NCBI RefSeq assembly: GCF_000820305.1
Contig: NZ_CDBH01000017.1
Coordinates: 1-64,000, forward strand
Length of the DNA stretch: 64,000 bases
Source: Aeromonas dhakensis
GTDB taxonomy: Bacteria; Pseudomonadota; Gammaproteobacteria; Enterobacterales; Aeromonadaceae
Reading direction: 5' to 3'
Positions 38,498-48,422 of the stretch are shown here, one piece after another (the stretch's first letter is position 1; each line of letters begins with the position of its first letter). The position numbers and the translations under genes were made by a program. The notes beneath the pieces are model-generated. The model ran no database searches. It had not been told where the DNA came from and saw only the letters and a list, made by a program, of their open reading frames with translations.

Positions 38498-38725
38498 TTA
38501 ATAAATGAAAGGAGCAGAGGATGAGGCAGCTACAAATAACTATGCGATGAAATTGGCTTTTTTTGGAACCTTTGAATTGACCATCTGAACTGAAAAATGC
38601 ACTCTATTTATCGACGTTTATTCAGTTGAAGTGCGCTACATTTCATGGCTTCCTCTCTTCTTTCATGTAATGCAGCCGCAAATTTGTAAACATTATTTAA
38701 CCTGTCACAGGGTATAGGTGAAGCT
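38498..38725 (+). other. AT-rich spacer after the toxin gene
   Basis: Some 228 bases of strongly AT-rich sequence (unlike the flanking DNA) between the toxin and the next small gene. No gene recognised; it probably carries the promoter of the following gene. Confidence 0.45.
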
Positions 38726-39097
38726 ATGGAAGAAAAGATCTTTTTTAATCAGGGAAATGTTAGTGTCAGTAACAGTCGGTTTATTGTAGATGGTCAAACA
38801 TACGCAATGAATAATGTGACGTCCGTCAAGTCGGGCGTAATCGAACCTAACAGGACTGGTTCCATCATCCTTGGCATCATTGGCCTATTAATGTTATTTG
38901 GAAGCAGTGGGGGCTGGCTCATTGCAGGCTTGGTACTGCTGGGCCTTGCCGTACTAGCTTGGAAAGGCAACAAGAGACAGTTCACGGTACTTTTGAACTC
39001 TTCATCGGGTGAGAACAAAGCTCTAGTAAGCACTGATGAATCTTACATAAAGACTGTAATTAACTCTCTGAACGATGCAATTGTAAGTCGAGGATGA
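38726..39097 (+). CDS. small membrane protein, DUF6232-like
   Basis: 123 residues. A soluble N-terminal half (NQGNVSVSNSRFIVDGQTYAM) of the kind seen in DUF6232 proteins precedes two close hydrophobic segments (SIILGIIGLLMLFG and WLIAGLVLLGLAVLAW), then a polar C-terminus. Codon use is AT-rich, in contrast with the neighbours, which suggests recent transfer with the toxin-antitoxin pair. The function is unknown; the family assignment is from pattern only. Confidence 0.7.
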   Translation: MEEKIFFNQGNVSVSNSRFIVDGQTYAMNNVTSVKSGVIEPNRTGSIILGIIGLLMLFGSSGGWLIAGLVLLGLAVLAWKGNKRQFTVLLNSSSGENKALVSTDESYIKTVINSLNDAIVSRG

Positions 39098-39209
39098 ACT
39101 CACTTACATCCAATACTACTTGTCACCCTTTCAACGGACCTGCTATCTAAAGCAGCTTGCTAGGATGATGGTCTGTTTTTGAACCAACAACCGACGTTGT
39201 ATTAATGAC

Positions 39210-39240
39210 AAAAGCCCCGCCAGACTGGCGGGGCTTTTTA
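39210..39240. terminator. bidirectional terminator between the island and rhlE
   Basis: AAAAGCCCCGCCAG-A-CTGGCGGGGCTTTTT. Confidence 0.88.
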
Positions 39241-39275
39241 CATCAACCGAGCGAGGGAGCAGGCTCCCAGGCCGT

Positions 39276-40682
39276 TTACTGGTTGTGGGTAGCGCGACGG
39301 GGACGACGAGCCTGGGCCGGTTTGCCGGCACCATCGGCCGGACGCTGGCCGCCCTGGGGCTTGGGCTTGCCGCCGTTGCCAGTGCGATTGCCACCACCGT
39401 TACCACCGACGCCATTGCCGGAGCGACCGGCACCCTGGCGCTGGCCCTGGCCTTGCGGGCGCGGCGCACGGCGCTGCTCGCTCGGATCGCGCGGTTCTTT
39501 GCGCAGCGGCGCCCCGATGCCACGGGCGATGTTGTCGAGCGTCTCGCGGGAGGCTTCAAAACCGGCCACCTGCTCGCAGGGGATGCTCTGCTTGGTCAGC
39601 CGCTCGATGGCCTTGATGAGCTTGCCTTCATCGGCCGCGACCAGGGAGATGGCGTGACCGGCGGCGCCGGCACGGCCGGTACGGCCGATACGGTGTACGT
39701 AATCTTCCGCCACGTTTGGCAGCTCGAAGTTCACTACCTGGGGCAGCTTGTCGATGTCGAGGCCGCGGGCGGCGATGTCGGTCGCGACCATGACGCGCAC
39801 GCTGCCATCCTTGAAGCCGGACAGGGCGCGAGTACGGGCCCCCTGGCTCTTGTTGCCGTGGATGGCGGCGGCGCTGATGCCGTCCTTCTCAAGCTTCTCG
39901 GCAACCCGGTTGGCGATGTGCTTGGTGCGGGTAAACACCAGCACCTGCTGCCAGTTGTTGCTGGAGATGAGGTGGCTCAGCAGGGCAATCTTGTTGGCCT
40001 TGTCGCACGGGTGCACCAGCTGCTCGATGCGCTCGGCGGTGCTGTTGCGCGGGGTCACTTCGATCACCGCCGGGTTGTCCAGGAGGCCAGTGGCCAGCTC
40101 GCGAATTTCGTCGGCGAAGGTGGCGGAGAAGAGCAGGTTCTGACGCTTTTTCGGCAACAGAGCCAGGATGCGGCGGATATCGCGGATAAAGCCCATGTCG
40201 AGCATGCGGTCCGCTTCGTCCAGCACCAGGATCTCGACTTCGTCGAACTTGACGGCGTTCTGGTTGTAAAGGTCCATCAGACGGCCCGGGCAGGCCACCA
40301 GCACGTCCAGACCACGGCGGGTCGCCATCATCTGCGGGTTGATGCTCACGCCGCCAAATACCACGTGGCTGCGGATCGGCAGGTGCTTGCCGTAGTTGCG
40401 CACGCTCTCGCCCACCTGGGCGGCCAGTTCGCGGGTCGGGGTCAGCACCAGGGCACGGATGCGGTTCGGGGAGACCTTGCGCTTGCTCTCGGTCAAGCGT
40501 TGCAGCATCGGCAGGGTAAAACCTGCGGTCTTGCCGGTCCCGGTCTGGGCGGCGGCCATCAGATCACGGCCAGCCAGTACCGCCGGGATCGCTTGTTGCT
40601 GAATGGGAGACGGGGTGTCGTAGCCTTGCTCGGCAACGGCACGCAACAAGGGTTCGGCCAGACCGAGGGAAGTAAAACTCAT
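39276..40682 (-). CDS. rhlE: DEAD-box ATP-dependent RNA helicase RhlE
   Basis: 468 residues. All DEAD-box motifs are in order: Q motif ([10 protein letters not shown]), I AQTGTGKT (46-53), Ia [20 protein letters not shown], and [12 protein letters not shown]. The RecA-like core ends near residue 375; the tail (about 90 residues) is rich in Arg, Gly and Gln and is likely disordered and RNA-binding. RhlE assists ribosome assembly and RNA turnover. Monocistronic. Confidence 0.93.
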   Translation of the reverse strand: MSFTSLGLAEPLLRAVAEQGYDTPSPIQQQAIPAVLAGRDLMAAAQTGTGKTAGFTLPMLQRLTESKRKVSPNRIRALVLTPTRELAAQVGESVRNYGKHLPIRSHVVFGGVSINPQMMATRRGLDVLVACPGRLMDLYNQNAVKFDEVEILVLDEADRMLDMGFIRDIRRILALLPKKRQNLLFSATFADEIRELATGLLDNPAVIEVTPRNSTAERIEQLVHPCDKANKIALLSHLISSNNWQQVLVFTRTKHIANRVAEKLEKDGISAAAIHGNKSQGARTRALSGFKDGSVRVMVATDIAARGLDIDKLPQVVNFELPNVAEDYVHRIGRTGRAGAAGHAISLVAADEGKLIKAIERLTKQSIPCEQVAGFEASRETLDNIARGIGAPLRKEPRDPSEQRRAPRPQGQGQRQGAGRSGNGVGGNGGGNRTGNGGKPKPQGGQRPADGAGKPAQARRPRRATHNQ

Positions 40683-41006
40683 AGTTACCTGCTAGGGATA
40701 GGGGCGCCGGGGATCCGTGATGGGGCTCCTCTGCTGAGCCGATGCCATCTCGCCAGATCCGGGCCTGTTGAGAACACAACGATTTCCCCGGGGAGCAGAG
40801 CAAAGGGGAAAGAATAGGGGCGCAGTCTAACGGAGTTATTGAGGAGAAACGAGAAAAATGTGATGTTCCTCCCAGCATGTTTGCCAAAAGCCGGTCACCG
40901 TCCCGCCGAGAAAAGCCGTTCAAGAACTCATTCGAATCAGGCTATGCTTGATGCCAGACCATGGCGACGCCGCCGCGGCGATCCTGCAACAAGGAGGTTC
41001 AGGTTC
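40683..41006. other. rhlE upstream region shared with a divergent gene
   Basis: 324 bases between divergent start codons. It must hold promoters for both genes; I could not pick -10/-35 pairs with confidence and saw no other element. Confidence 0.35.
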
Positions 41007-41828
41007 ATGCGTGTTCATTTTCTGCCTGCCGGCCGCTACTGGCTGCTTCTGCTGATGCTTGCCCTCACTCTGCCGCTGCAGGCCAACACCAGGTTGTCCG
41101 TCGCCTGGGGTCACTGGCCTCCGTTCAGCTACATCAATGCCCAGGGGACGCTGGATGGGCTGGACGTGAGCCTGACCCGCCAGATCCTGGCCCAGGCGGG
41201 GCTCACGCCCCGCTTTCGCAATCTGCCCTGGGCTCGGGCCCTTCATCTAATAGAGCAGCAGCAACTCGATCTCGCCATGGGGGCGCTCGATACGCCGGAG
41301 CGGCGTGCCTTCGCCCGTTTCTCGGCCCCCTATCGGCGCAGCACCTTTGTGCTGCTGAGCAGCGATCCCATTCCGGGCCAGCGCGAGCCCTGGCAGGATG
41401 TGCAGAGCCTGCAGGGGCTCTGCCAGCAAAGCCAGCTGCGCCTTGGCAAGCTACGCGGCACCCGGCCGACCCAGCTGATGGCATCCTGCCCTGCCCTGAA
41501 ACAGGCGAGTGAATACAACAGCGACGATCGGCTGATCGATCTGCTGCTGGCCCGCCGCCTCGACGGCATCATCGTCGAGTGGCAATACGCCCGTTACCGG
41601 TTGCAGCAGTTGGGGGCCGACGGTTTTATCCACTGCCAGCTGCTGCTCCACCACCAGCCGGTCAGCCTGATGTTTGCCAACAGCGCCATCGATGACGACA
41701 CCCTGGCCCGGGTCGATGCGGCGATCGCCAACCTGCCGCCGGCAAGCGGCAACCCTACCCCGCCCACCTGCCGGCTCGACAACCCGGCGGCCGACACGTC
41801 CCCTGGCCCACTCGCCAAGAGGGGGTGA
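41007..41828 (+). CDS. periplasmic solute-binding-like protein (SBP3 family)
   Basis: 273 residues from the ATG at 41007, which has AAGGAGG 9 bases upstream; the frame is open further 5' but without a start signal. Signal peptide (LLLLMLALTLPLQA) then an amino-acid-binding type fold: SVAWGHWPPFSYINAQGTLDGLDVSL, LDLAMGALDTPERRAF. No permease genes lie nearby, so this is an orphan binding protein, like many in Vibrionaceae and Aeromonas, and may not serve transport. The ligand is unknown. Confidence 0.75.
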   Translation: MRVHFLPAGRYWLLLLMLALTLPLQANTRLSVAWGHWPPFSYINAQGTLDGLDVSLTRQILAQAGLTPRFRNLPWARALHLIEQQQLDLAMGALDTPERRAFARFSAPYRRSTFVLLSSDPIPGQREPWQDVQSLQGLCQQSQLRLGKLRGTRPTQLMASCPALKQASEYNSDDRLIDLLLARRLDGIIVEWQYARYRLQQLGADGFIHCQLLLHHQPVSLMFANSAIDDDTLARVDAAIANLPPASGNPTPPTCRLDNPAADTSPGPLAKRG

Positions 41829-41837
41829 ATAGCCATC

Positions 41838-41867
41838 AAAAAGGCGACCCTGAGGTCGCCTTTCTAT
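41838..41867. terminator. bidirectional terminator between the binding protein and aroC
   Basis: AAAGGCGACCC-TGA-GGTCGCCTTT. Confidence 0.8.
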
Positions 41868-41915
41868 TGTGTCTGCGATAGCGCCACCCGATCAGCCGAG
41901 TGGTGAACAGGCCGA

Positions 41916-43004
41916 TCAGCGCAACTGCGGAGTATGCGTCAGCACGCCCTGGTTCTGGGCACGGTGGCGCAGCAGGTGATCCATCAACACCAGGGCCAGC
42001 ATTGCCTCGGCGATGGGCACGGCGCGAATGCCGACGCAAGGATCGTGGCGACCCTTGGTGATCATCTCGATGGCCTCGCCTTCGGTATTGATCGTTTTGC
42101 CCGGCACCGTGATGCTGGAGGTGGGTTTGAGCGCCATGCTCACCACGATATCCTGACCCGACGAGATGCCGCCCAGAATGCCGCCCGCATGGTTGCTGGC
42201 AAAGCCGGCCGGGGTCATTTCGTCGCGATGCTCGGAGCCCTTTTGCTCCACCACCGCAAACCCGTCACCGATCTCCACCCCTTTCACCGCATTGATGCCC
42301 ATCATGGCGTGGGCGATGTCGGCGTCGAGACGATCGAACACCGGCTCCCCCAGGCCCACCGGCACATTGCTGGCGATGACCTGCACCTTGGCGCCGATAC
42401 TGTTGCCCTCTTTCTTCAGGTCGCGCATGTATTGATCGAGCGCTTCCAGCTTGCCCGCATCGGGGAAGAAGAAGGGATTCTGCTCGATCTGCGCGGCGTC
42501 GAATGCTTCAGCCTTGATGGGGCCGAGCTGGGAGAGAAAGCCGGTGATCTCGATGCCGTGCACCTGTTTCAGGTACTTCTTGGCAATGGCCCCCGCCGCC
42601 ACCCGCATGGCGGTTTCACGGGCGGAGGAGCGACCGCCGCCACGATAGTCGCGCTGGCCGTACTTCTGGTGATAGGTGTAATCGGCGTGGCCCGGACGGA
42701 ACAAGTCCTTGATGTCGGAGTAGTCCTTGGAGCGCTGATCGGTGTTCTCGATCAAGAGCCCGATGGAGGTGCCTGTGGTCTTGCCCTCGAACACCCCGGA
42801 GAGGATCTTCACCTCGTCCGGCTCGCGGCGTGGCGTGGTGTAGCGGGAAGTGCCGGGCTTGCGCCGGTCCAGATCCCCCTGCAGATCCGCTTCGCTTATC
42901 TCCAGCCCCGGCGGGCAGCCGTCGACCACGGCGCCCAACGCCAGGCCGTGGCTCTCGCCGAAGGTGGTAACCCGAAAGAGTTGGCCGAAACTGTTCCCTG
43001 CCAT
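41916..43004 (-). CDS. aroC: chorismate synthase
   Basis: 362 residues; start [20 protein letters not shown] is the canonical N-terminus and the family signatures are intact ([16 protein letters not shown] near 125 and the FMN-site [11 protein letters not shown] at the end). It converts EPSP to chorismate, the last step of the shikimate pathway, with reduced FMN. It follows prmB by 12 bases, the same order as in E. coli. Confidence 0.97.
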   Translation of the reverse strand: MAGNSFGQLFRVTTFGESHGLALGAVVDGCPPGLEISEADLQGDLDRRKPGTSRYTTPRREPDEVKILSGVFEGKTTGTSIGLLIENTDQRSKDYSDIKDLFRPGHADYTYHQKYGQRDYRGGGRSSARETAMRVAAGAIAKKYLKQVHGIEITGFLSQLGPIKAEAFDAAQIEQNPFFFPDAGKLEALDQYMRDLKKEGNSIGAKVQVIASNVPVGLGEPVFDRLDADIAHAMMGINAVKGVEIGDGFAVVEQKGSEHRDEMTPAGFASNHAGGILGGISSGQDIVVSMALKPTSSITVPGKTINTEGEAIEMITKGRHDPCVGIRAVPIAEAMLALVLMDHLLRHRAQNQGVLTHTPQLR

Positions 43005-43016
43005 GCTTGCTCCTGC

Positions 43017-43952
43017 TTAGCTCTTGTAAATCGCGAAATGGTCCTGGTACTGCACCAGCTCGGCACGGGTCATCACGAACACGCCGTGACCGCCGTTCTC
43101 GAACTCCACCCAGGTGAAGGGCACGTCAGGGAACTGGGCTTCCAGATGGATCATGCTGTTGCCCACCTCAACCACCAGCACACCATCGTCTTTCAGGAAA
43201 TCGGCGGCATTGGCCAGCAGACGCTTGGTGAGCTTGAGGCCGTCGGAGCCGGAGGCCAGCGCCAGCTCGGGTTCGTGGCGAAACTCGTCCGGCAGATCCG
43301 ACATGTCTTCGGAGTCCACGTAGGGCGGGTTGGAGACGATGAGATCGTACTTGTCGCCGACCGGCAGATCGCGGAACAGGTCGGAGCGGATCGGAATGAC
43401 CTGCTGCTCCAGCCCGTGATCGTTGATGTTGCGCTCGGCCACGTTGAGGGCATCGACGCTGATGTCGATGGCATCCACTTCCGCTTCCGGGAACTCGTGG
43501 GCCATGATGATTGCGATGCAGCCGGAGCCGGTGCACAAGTCCATGATCCGGGTCGGTTCGTCTTTCAGGAAGGGGGCGAAGCGGTTGGCCACCATCTCGG
43601 CGATAGGGGAGCGGGGAATGAGCACCCGCTCGTCCACGTAGAACTCCCAACCGGCATACCAGGCCTTGTTGGTCAGGTAGGGGGCGGGAATGCGCTCCTG
43701 CACACGGCGGATGATGAGCTCGGCGATGCGGTGCCGTTCGCTGGTGGTCAGGCGGGAGTGGCGCATGGCCGGATCCACGTCCGGCGGCAGATGTAGCGCG
43801 GGCAGTACCAGCTGCACGGCCTCATCCCAGGCGTTGTCGGTACCATGTCCGTAGAAGATCCCGGCGTCGTTGAAACGACTCATGGCCCAGCGCAACATGT
43901 CCTGGATGGTGTGCATCTCGGCAACCACCTCATCGATAAATATCTTGTCCAA
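43017..43952 (-). CDS. prmB: ribosomal protein L3 glutamine methyltransferase, TTG start
   Basis: 311 residues from the TTG at 43952-43950 ([10 protein letters not shown], aligning with MDKIF of E. coli, 310 residues), with a strong GGAGG five bases upstream. The frame is open further 5' but would overlap the smrB start region. SAM-binding [10 protein letters not shown] and the glutamine-recognition motif NPPY ([12 protein letters not shown]) are present. It methylates Gln150 of L3. Divergent from smrB and co-transcribed with aroC. Confidence 0.93.
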   Translation of the reverse strand: MDKIFIDEVVAEMHTIQDMLRWAMSRFNDAGIFYGHGTDNAWDEAVQLVLPALHLPPDVDPAMRHSRLTTSERHRIAELIIRRVQERIPAPYLTNKAWYAGWEFYVDERVLIPRSPIAEMVANRFAPFLKDEPTRIMDLCTGSGCIAIIMAHEFPEAEVDAIDISVDALNVAERNINDHGLEQQVIPIRSDLFRDLPVGDKYDLIVSNPPYVDSEDMSDLPDEFRHEPELALASGSDGLKLTKRLLANAADFLKDDGVLVVEVGNSMIHLEAQFPDVPFTWVEFENGGHGVFVMTRAELVQYQDHFAIYKS

Positions 43953-44017
43953 ATCCACCTCCAAGTCGAGTAATATCCGGCCCGAGAATTCTATACAGCG
44001 AGCAAGACGAGTACCTG

Positions 44018-44542
44018 ATGAAAAAAACGCCCTCACCGACAGACGAGGAAACCCTGCTGTTCCGCGATGCGATAAAAGGTACCCGGAAAATCAAGCAAGA
44101 TACCATAAGGGCCGAGTTACGCCCGGTCAAGCAGAAACGCGAAATGCGTGAGAGCCGCGAATCCCTTGGGGTTGACCACTATTTCAGCGATGAATACCAG
44201 CCCCATCTGGAAGAGGATGGACCGACCCGTTACGTGCGCGACGACGTGTCGAAATTCGAGCTGAAAAAGCTCAAGCGCGGCAGCTATCCGCCGGAGATCT
44301 ACCTGGACCTGCACGGCATGAACCAGCAGCAGGCCAAACAGGAGTTGGCGGCCCTGCTCACCCTCTGCCGACGCGAGAACATTCACGTCGCCTCCGTGAT
44401 GCACGGCATCGGCAAACACATCCTCAAGCAGCGCATCCCGAGCTGGCTGGCCCAGCATCCCAATGTGCAGGCGTTCCATCAGGCCCCCCGCGAGTGGGGC
44501 GGTGACAGCGCCATCCTGGTGCTGCTGGATATCGAGGAGTAA
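44018..44542 (+). CDS. smrB: ribosome rescue endonuclease SmrB
   Basis: 174 residues. The N-terminal ~90 residues are the helical ribosome-binding extension; the Smr domain follows with [10 protein letters not shown] (DLHG) and [14 protein letters not shown] (HGxG). SmrB cuts mRNA between collided ribosomes so that tmRNA can rescue them. Divergent from prmB by 65 bases, as in E. coli (yfcN/prmB). Confidence 0.93.
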   Translation: MKKTPSPTDEETLLFRDAIKGTRKIKQDTIRAELRPVKQKREMRESRESLGVDHYFSDEYQPHLEEDGPTRYVRDDVSKFELKKLKRGSYPPEIYLDLHGMNQQQAKQELAALLTLCRRENIHVASVMHGIGKHILKQRIPSWLAQHPNVQAFHQAPREWGGDSAILVLLDIEE

Positions 44543-44601
44543 CGCCTTCGCGCCACCCGCCGGCAACGCCTGCGGTATGAGCCCCGCAATCAAGGTGCAA
44601 T

Positions 44602-44635
44602 AAAAAACCACCGACGTCTGGCGGTGGTTTTTTAT
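44602..44635 (+). terminator. smrB terminator
   Basis: AAAACCACCG ... CGGTGGTTTTTT; also serves the converging AHSA1 gene. Confidence 0.85.
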
Positions 44636-44654
44636 TGGTACTGGCACCTCTCCC

Positions 44655-45065
44655 CTAGCCTGCCGCCTCCACGTAGCGCTTGAAGTTGTCGAGGATCCCC
44701 TGCCAGCCCGCCTGCTGCTGGGCCGGGGTGTGGCTCGACTCGGCATCGAAGGTCTCCTGCACCCGGGTGCCGCCCGCCTCGCTCGCAAACTGCACATCGA
44801 CCTCGCGCCCGTCATCCATCAAGAACGAGAGGCGGGTCGGCGCCTCCACCCGGGTAAAGGTGCCGGTGAAATCAAAACCTGCGCTGCCATCCTTGGCGGC
44901 CATGTGATGGCAAAAGCGCCCACCCACCACCAGATCGACCCGGCTGCTGGTGGTGTGCCAGTCGCTGGAGGCCGCATTCCACCTGGCGATGCAGTCCGGA
45001 TCGTTCCAGGCCCACCAGACCGCCTCTATCTCCTGCTCGATATGAGCCTCGATGCTGATCTTCAT
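44655..45065 (-). CDS. SRPBCC/AHSA1-family protein
   Basis: 136 residues from MKISIEAHIEQEIEAVWWAW at 45065; the frame runs 24 codons further 5' without a ribosome binding site. The START/Bet v1 fold signature is visible: AWNDPDCIARWNAAS, VGGRFCHHMAAKDGSAGFDF, TRVQETFDAE and WQGILDNFKRYVE. Members bind small hydrophobic ligands or, like Aha1, Hsp90, but the function here is unknown. Confidence 0.82.
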   Translation of the reverse strand: MKISIEAHIEQEIEAVWWAWNDPDCIARWNAASSDWHTTSSRVDLVVGGRFCHHMAAKDGSAGFDFTGTFTRVEAPTRLSFLMDDGREVDVQFASEAGGTRVQETFDAESSHTPAQQQAGWQGILDNFKRYVEAAG

Positions 45066-45275
45066 CTCGCCCTCCCTGCTTCGTTGCGCTGACCAGACCG
45101 CTGCGCCGGATCCGGTGCCGTTTGTAGATGCCCGCAAGTAAAGCCCAATCCGGGCCGACCGGCCAGTTTGCCAGAGCGGACGCTCTGTGGCCGGCCCCTG
45201 CCCGGCTCCGTCAACCGGGCATCAAAGCGGCCGCACTATACTGAATATCAATATGTTATTCGCCATGGAGGTTGC

Positions 45276-46571
45276 ATGTTCACACAGGGTTCCCACGCCG
45301 ATATCAAGTCCTCTCTCGATGCCATCGGTGCCGCCGTCGCGGTGTTTTCCCTCGACAAGGACGATCGCTTTACCCTCATCTCCGCCAACGACACCTTTGC
45401 CCAGGCTTTCGAGCTGGATGTGCTGGGCTGCATCGGCAAGCGCCTGGGCGAGATGTTTCCCCGCTACATCACCGGCAGCATAGAGCAGCCGATGCACGAG
45501 TGTGTGAGCCAACAGACCGGGCTCGAGAGCGAGCTGCCCATCGATACCCTGTCGCGCACCAGCTGGTGGCGCTTTGTCATCTCCCCCATCATTCCCGAGC
45601 AGTCCCGCATCACCCGCATCATGGTCACCGCCATCGACATCACCGCCAAAAAACAGCTGGAGGAGGCGCTCAAAATGAGCCGCAAGCGCTTCGAGGCGGT
45701 GGTCAACTCCGCCTATGACGGCATCATCAGCGTCAGCAGCGAGTCGCGCATCGAACTTATCAACACCGCCGCCTGCGAGATGTTCGGGGTGGACGAAAGC
45801 TACCTCGGCAAGCGGCTGGAGACCCTGCTGCCCCAGCGCTTTCGGGCCAACCACGACGGCTATTTCAAGGCGTTCAGCAACTCCCCCATCAACTCGCGCC
45901 CCATGCACGCCCGCGCCTCCGTGATGGGGCTGCGCCGCGACGGCAGCGAATTTCCGCTGGAAGTGACCATCGCCAAGATCAACCTGGGTCAGACCACCGA
46001 GATGACCGCCATCCTGCGGGACATCTCGGAGCGGGCCAAGCTGGTGGAGGAGCTCAAGGTGGCCGCCACCACGGATCCCCTCACCGGGATCGCCAACCGG
46101 CGCCGCTTCGACGAGCTGGTCAAGCTGGAGATGCAGCGCTGCCAGCGCTTCAGTCACACCATGAGCCTGCTGCTGATCGACATCGATCACTTCAAGCAGA
46201 TCAACGACACCTATGGCCATCAACAGGGCGATCAGGCCATCCTCAGCCTGGTCAAGCGGGTCGCCAAACAGCTGCGGGAGGTGGACATGCTGGGCCGCTG
46301 GGGCGGCGAGGAGTTCATCGTATTGCTGCCGGAAACCTCGCTGGAGCTGGCCTGGGCCAGTGCGGAGCGGATCCGCCTCGCCGTCGAGTCGCAGCTGCAT
46401 CAGCTGGGCGCAGGCACCGAGGTACCGCTCACCATCAGCGTCGGCATCAGTGCCAGCCTGGGCCCGCAGGATACGGTGGAGCGCATGGTGCGCCGGGCCG
46501 ATACCGCCCTCTATCTGGCCAAGAAACAAGGGCGCAACTGCTCAAGGAAGGCGCTGCCAGATTCCCCCTGA
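45276..46571 (+). CDS. PAS-PAS-GGDEF diguanylate cyclase
   Basis: 431 residues from the ATG at 45276 (GGAGG upstream). Two PAS domains (~10-130, where IDITAKKQLEEAL ends the first, and ~135-260 ending ILRDISERAKLV) and a GGDEF domain (~265-425). The active site is GGEEF at 343-347, with an intact inhibitory RxxD site at R334-D337 and the metal motif DIDHFKQINDTYGH. No membrane segment, so a cytosolic c-di-GMP synthase with feedback control. Confidence 0.92.
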   Translation: MFTQGSHADIKSSLDAIGAAVAVFSLDKDDRFTLISANDTFAQAFELDVLGCIGKRLGEMFPRYITGSIEQPMHECVSQQTGLESELPIDTLSRTSWWRFVISPIIPEQSRITRIMVTAIDITAKKQLEEALKMSRKRFEAVVNSAYDGIISVSSESRIELINTAACEMFGVDESYLGKRLETLLPQRFRANHDGYFKAFSNSPINSRPMHARASVMGLRRDGSEFPLEVTIAKINLGQTTEMTAILRDISERAKLVEELKVAATTDPLTGIANRRRFDELVKLEMQRCQRFSHTMSLLLIDIDHFKQINDTYGHQQGDQAILSLVKRVAKQLREVDMLGRWGGEEFIVLLPETSLELAWASAERIRLAVESQLHQLGAGTEVPLTISVGISASLGPQDTVERMVRRADTALYLAKKQGRNCSRKALPDSP

Positions 46572-46600
46572 TAGGCGACGCCAAGCCTGATAGACAATCA

Positions 46601-47248
46601 TCAAACCTGGCGCCTTCCTCGATTCAAGGTAGCGAGACCATGTTCACTGCCCGGCCGGGCAAAGAAACGCTGCGGCCCGCCAGCGTCGTCACATGCCAGC
46701 GACACCTCCAGCACGGCCCCGTTGGCCAGCTGCCACTCGAAGAAGTCGTCAAATCCCGCCACGGTCAGCGCCCGGATCACCTTGGCCACCACGCCGTGCG
46801 CCACCAGCAACACCCGCTCCTGATGGCAACTCTGCGCCAGTTCCGCCAATCCCTGCCCGACCCGGGCAATGACTTCGTCCAGCGATTCGCCGCCGGGCGG
46901 TGCCTCGGCCCAGCGCCGGGTGATGTTGCGGGCCCACAGCGCAGGATAACGCTCCCGCGCCTCTTGCTGGGTCAGCCCCTCGAACACCCCGACATGGCGC
47001 TCGCGAAACGCGGGGGCAAGGATTCCCGGCAACGCCAGCTCGTCCGCCACCAGGGCCGTGCTTTGCCGTGCCCGCAGCAAGGGAGAGCTCAGCAGCCGCT
47101 GAAACGGAGCCTGCGCCAAGACCAGCATCTTTGCCTGCGTTCTGATCTGGGCCACGCCGGTGTCGCTTAGACCGATATCCAGCGCTCCCTGATAGCGCCC
47201 CTCGGCATTGGCCTGAGTTTGCCCGTGGCGCATCACTACCAATTGCAT
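46601..47248 (-). CDS. histidine phosphatase family protein
   Basis: 215 residues with the RHG motif VVMRHGQTQANAEGRYQG (catalytic His 8) and later ERHVGVFEGLT and LLVAHGVV (second His). This is the phosphoglycerate mutase-like/CobC-like branch of the superfamily. Substrate not inferable; candidates include alpha-ribazole phosphate or a sugar phosphate. No cobalamin gene is nearby. Confidence 0.85.
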   Translation of the reverse strand: MQLVVMRHGQTQANAEGRYQGALDIGLSDTGVAQIRTQAKMLVLAQAPFQRLLSSPLLRARQSTALVADELALPGILAPAFRERHVGVFEGLTQQEARERYPALWARNITRRWAEAPPGGESLDEVIARVGQGLAELAQSCHQERVLLVAHGVVAKVIRALTVAGFDDFFEWQLANGAVLEVSLACDDAGGPQRFFARPGSEHGLATLNRGRRQV

Positions 47249-47298
47249 GGTCTGTTCCTTTGATTGCGGCCGATGCTCACGCTACCTCGCCCCCATGC

Positions 47299-47697
47299 TC
47301 ACGGCTTGGGTGCAAACTGCTCGAACACCTGCTGACCAGTCAGGGTAGGTGTCTCGTTTTTCAGCTCGTAAAAATCGGGCTTTTCATCGATGAAGATCTG
47401 GCTCGCCAGCTGGAAAGATTCGTTTTGAAACAGGCCGGCCGGCACTATGTACTCATCCGTCGGCAACAGGTGATAGAAAAGGTGGGTGCCGCAGGTGGGA
47501 CAAAAGCCCCGCTCCGCCCACTCCGAGGAGCGATAGGCCACCGGGGTGAGTCCGCTAAAGTGCACCTCCTTGCCGCAGTGCACCGCAAACAGCGGGCCGC
47601 CCGACCAGCGCCGACAGGTGCTGCAGTGGCACAACCCCACCTCCTTATGATCGCCGGCCGAGACCTCAACCCCGCCACACAGACAATGTCCCTTCAT
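47299..47697 (-). CDS. GFA-family (glutathione-dependent formaldehyde-activating-like) protein
   Basis: 132 residues from an ATG just after GGAGG. Zinc-binding Cys groups: CLCGGV, CHCSTCRRW and CPTCGTHLFY. The GFA fold occurs in many stand-alone proteins of unknown role, so no formaldehyde activity is claimed. It lies between the histidine phosphatase and a glyoxalase fragment. Confidence 0.85.
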   Translation of the reverse strand: MKGHCLCGGVEVSAGDHKEVGLCHCSTCRRWSGGPLFAVHCGKEVHFSGLTPVAYRSSEWAERGFCPTCGTHLFYHLLPTDEYIVPAGLFQNESFQLASQIFIDEKPDFYELKNETPTLTGQQVFEQFAPKP

Positions 47698-47809
47698 CAC
47701 TCCTCCCTGCGTCTTGCTGTCGCTTGTCGTCGCTGACCTGACCGAGTCATTGCAGCCACTACCGGATCAGATGAGTACCATGTTGCGCCCTCGTCGGCCA
47801 CCATCCCCA

Positions 47810-47962
47810 TCACAAAACCGGCTGCGAGATGACTAACAAAGCCGCCGGCCAGCACTCCTTTAATGCAATCCGACTGCCTTCCGGGTCCTGAAATTTGGCC
47901 ACCTTGATGCCCTCCCCGACCTCTGTCACTGGGATTTCGAAATGCACGGCAATAGTGAACAT
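47810..47962 (-). pseudogene. VOC/glyoxalase-fold remnant
   Basis: 50 codons from an ATG with GGGAG upstream. The first ~33 residues (FEIPVTEVGEGIKVAKFQDPEGSRIALKE, read in two pieces) match the last strand pair of a glyoxalase/bleomycin-resistance (VOC) domain, including the DPEG turn and a terminal metal-ligand-type Glu. The rest of the domain is missing and the tail (WPAALLVISQPVL) is unrelated. Probably a decayed gene end; a functional peptide is unlikely. Confidence 0.5.
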
Positions 47963-48341
47963 GGGGTTGCTCCCTGATGTTGACTCATTTACGCATACGC
48001 AGTGATGCCTTATGACGGGATGGCGGCCAATCCTTTTAACTCTTGCATGTCGTCGCCCGATAAAATATCGGCTGGGTGAGGCATGCCTGATGGATTAAAT
48101 AAGGGGCATTTCAATAAGGCAACACATCATCAATGCCAAACTGAATAAATCTCAGCTGACGCCCCCCCAAGATAAAAAACTGAGTCAGTCCGATATAGAT
48201 GACTGACTTACTGCATCAGCATCGGCAGCTGTCGGCTATTACCCCCCCCTCATTGGGCCCTCATATAAGTGATAAGGGCCTGAGTATCACCCTCTCTTTC
48301 CAAATTAAATGCAAGCTCAATTTTTCCATGTCGGATATTGC
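47963..48341. other. spacer between the glyoxalase remnant and the chitinase terminator
   Basis: About 380 bases, more AT-rich than average, with no recognised gene or repeat. It may be eroded DNA linked to the truncated VOC gene. Confidence 0.4.
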
Positions 48342-48365
48342 AAAAGGGGGACAATATGTCCCCCG
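48342..48365 (-). terminator. chitinase gene terminator
   Basis: GGGGGACA-ATA-TGTCCCCC with a T-run on the minus strand. Confidence 0.85.
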
Positions 48366-48422
48366 CATTGGCTTGAAAAGCTGTTATCAACCACCTCGCG
48401 AATTGATATTGGCCGCTTTGCT

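Noticed and set aside
45222-46529. 435-codon frame antisense to the PAS-GGDEF gene
   Set aside because: The sense strand has intact PAS and GGEEF motifs; the antisense is a shadow.
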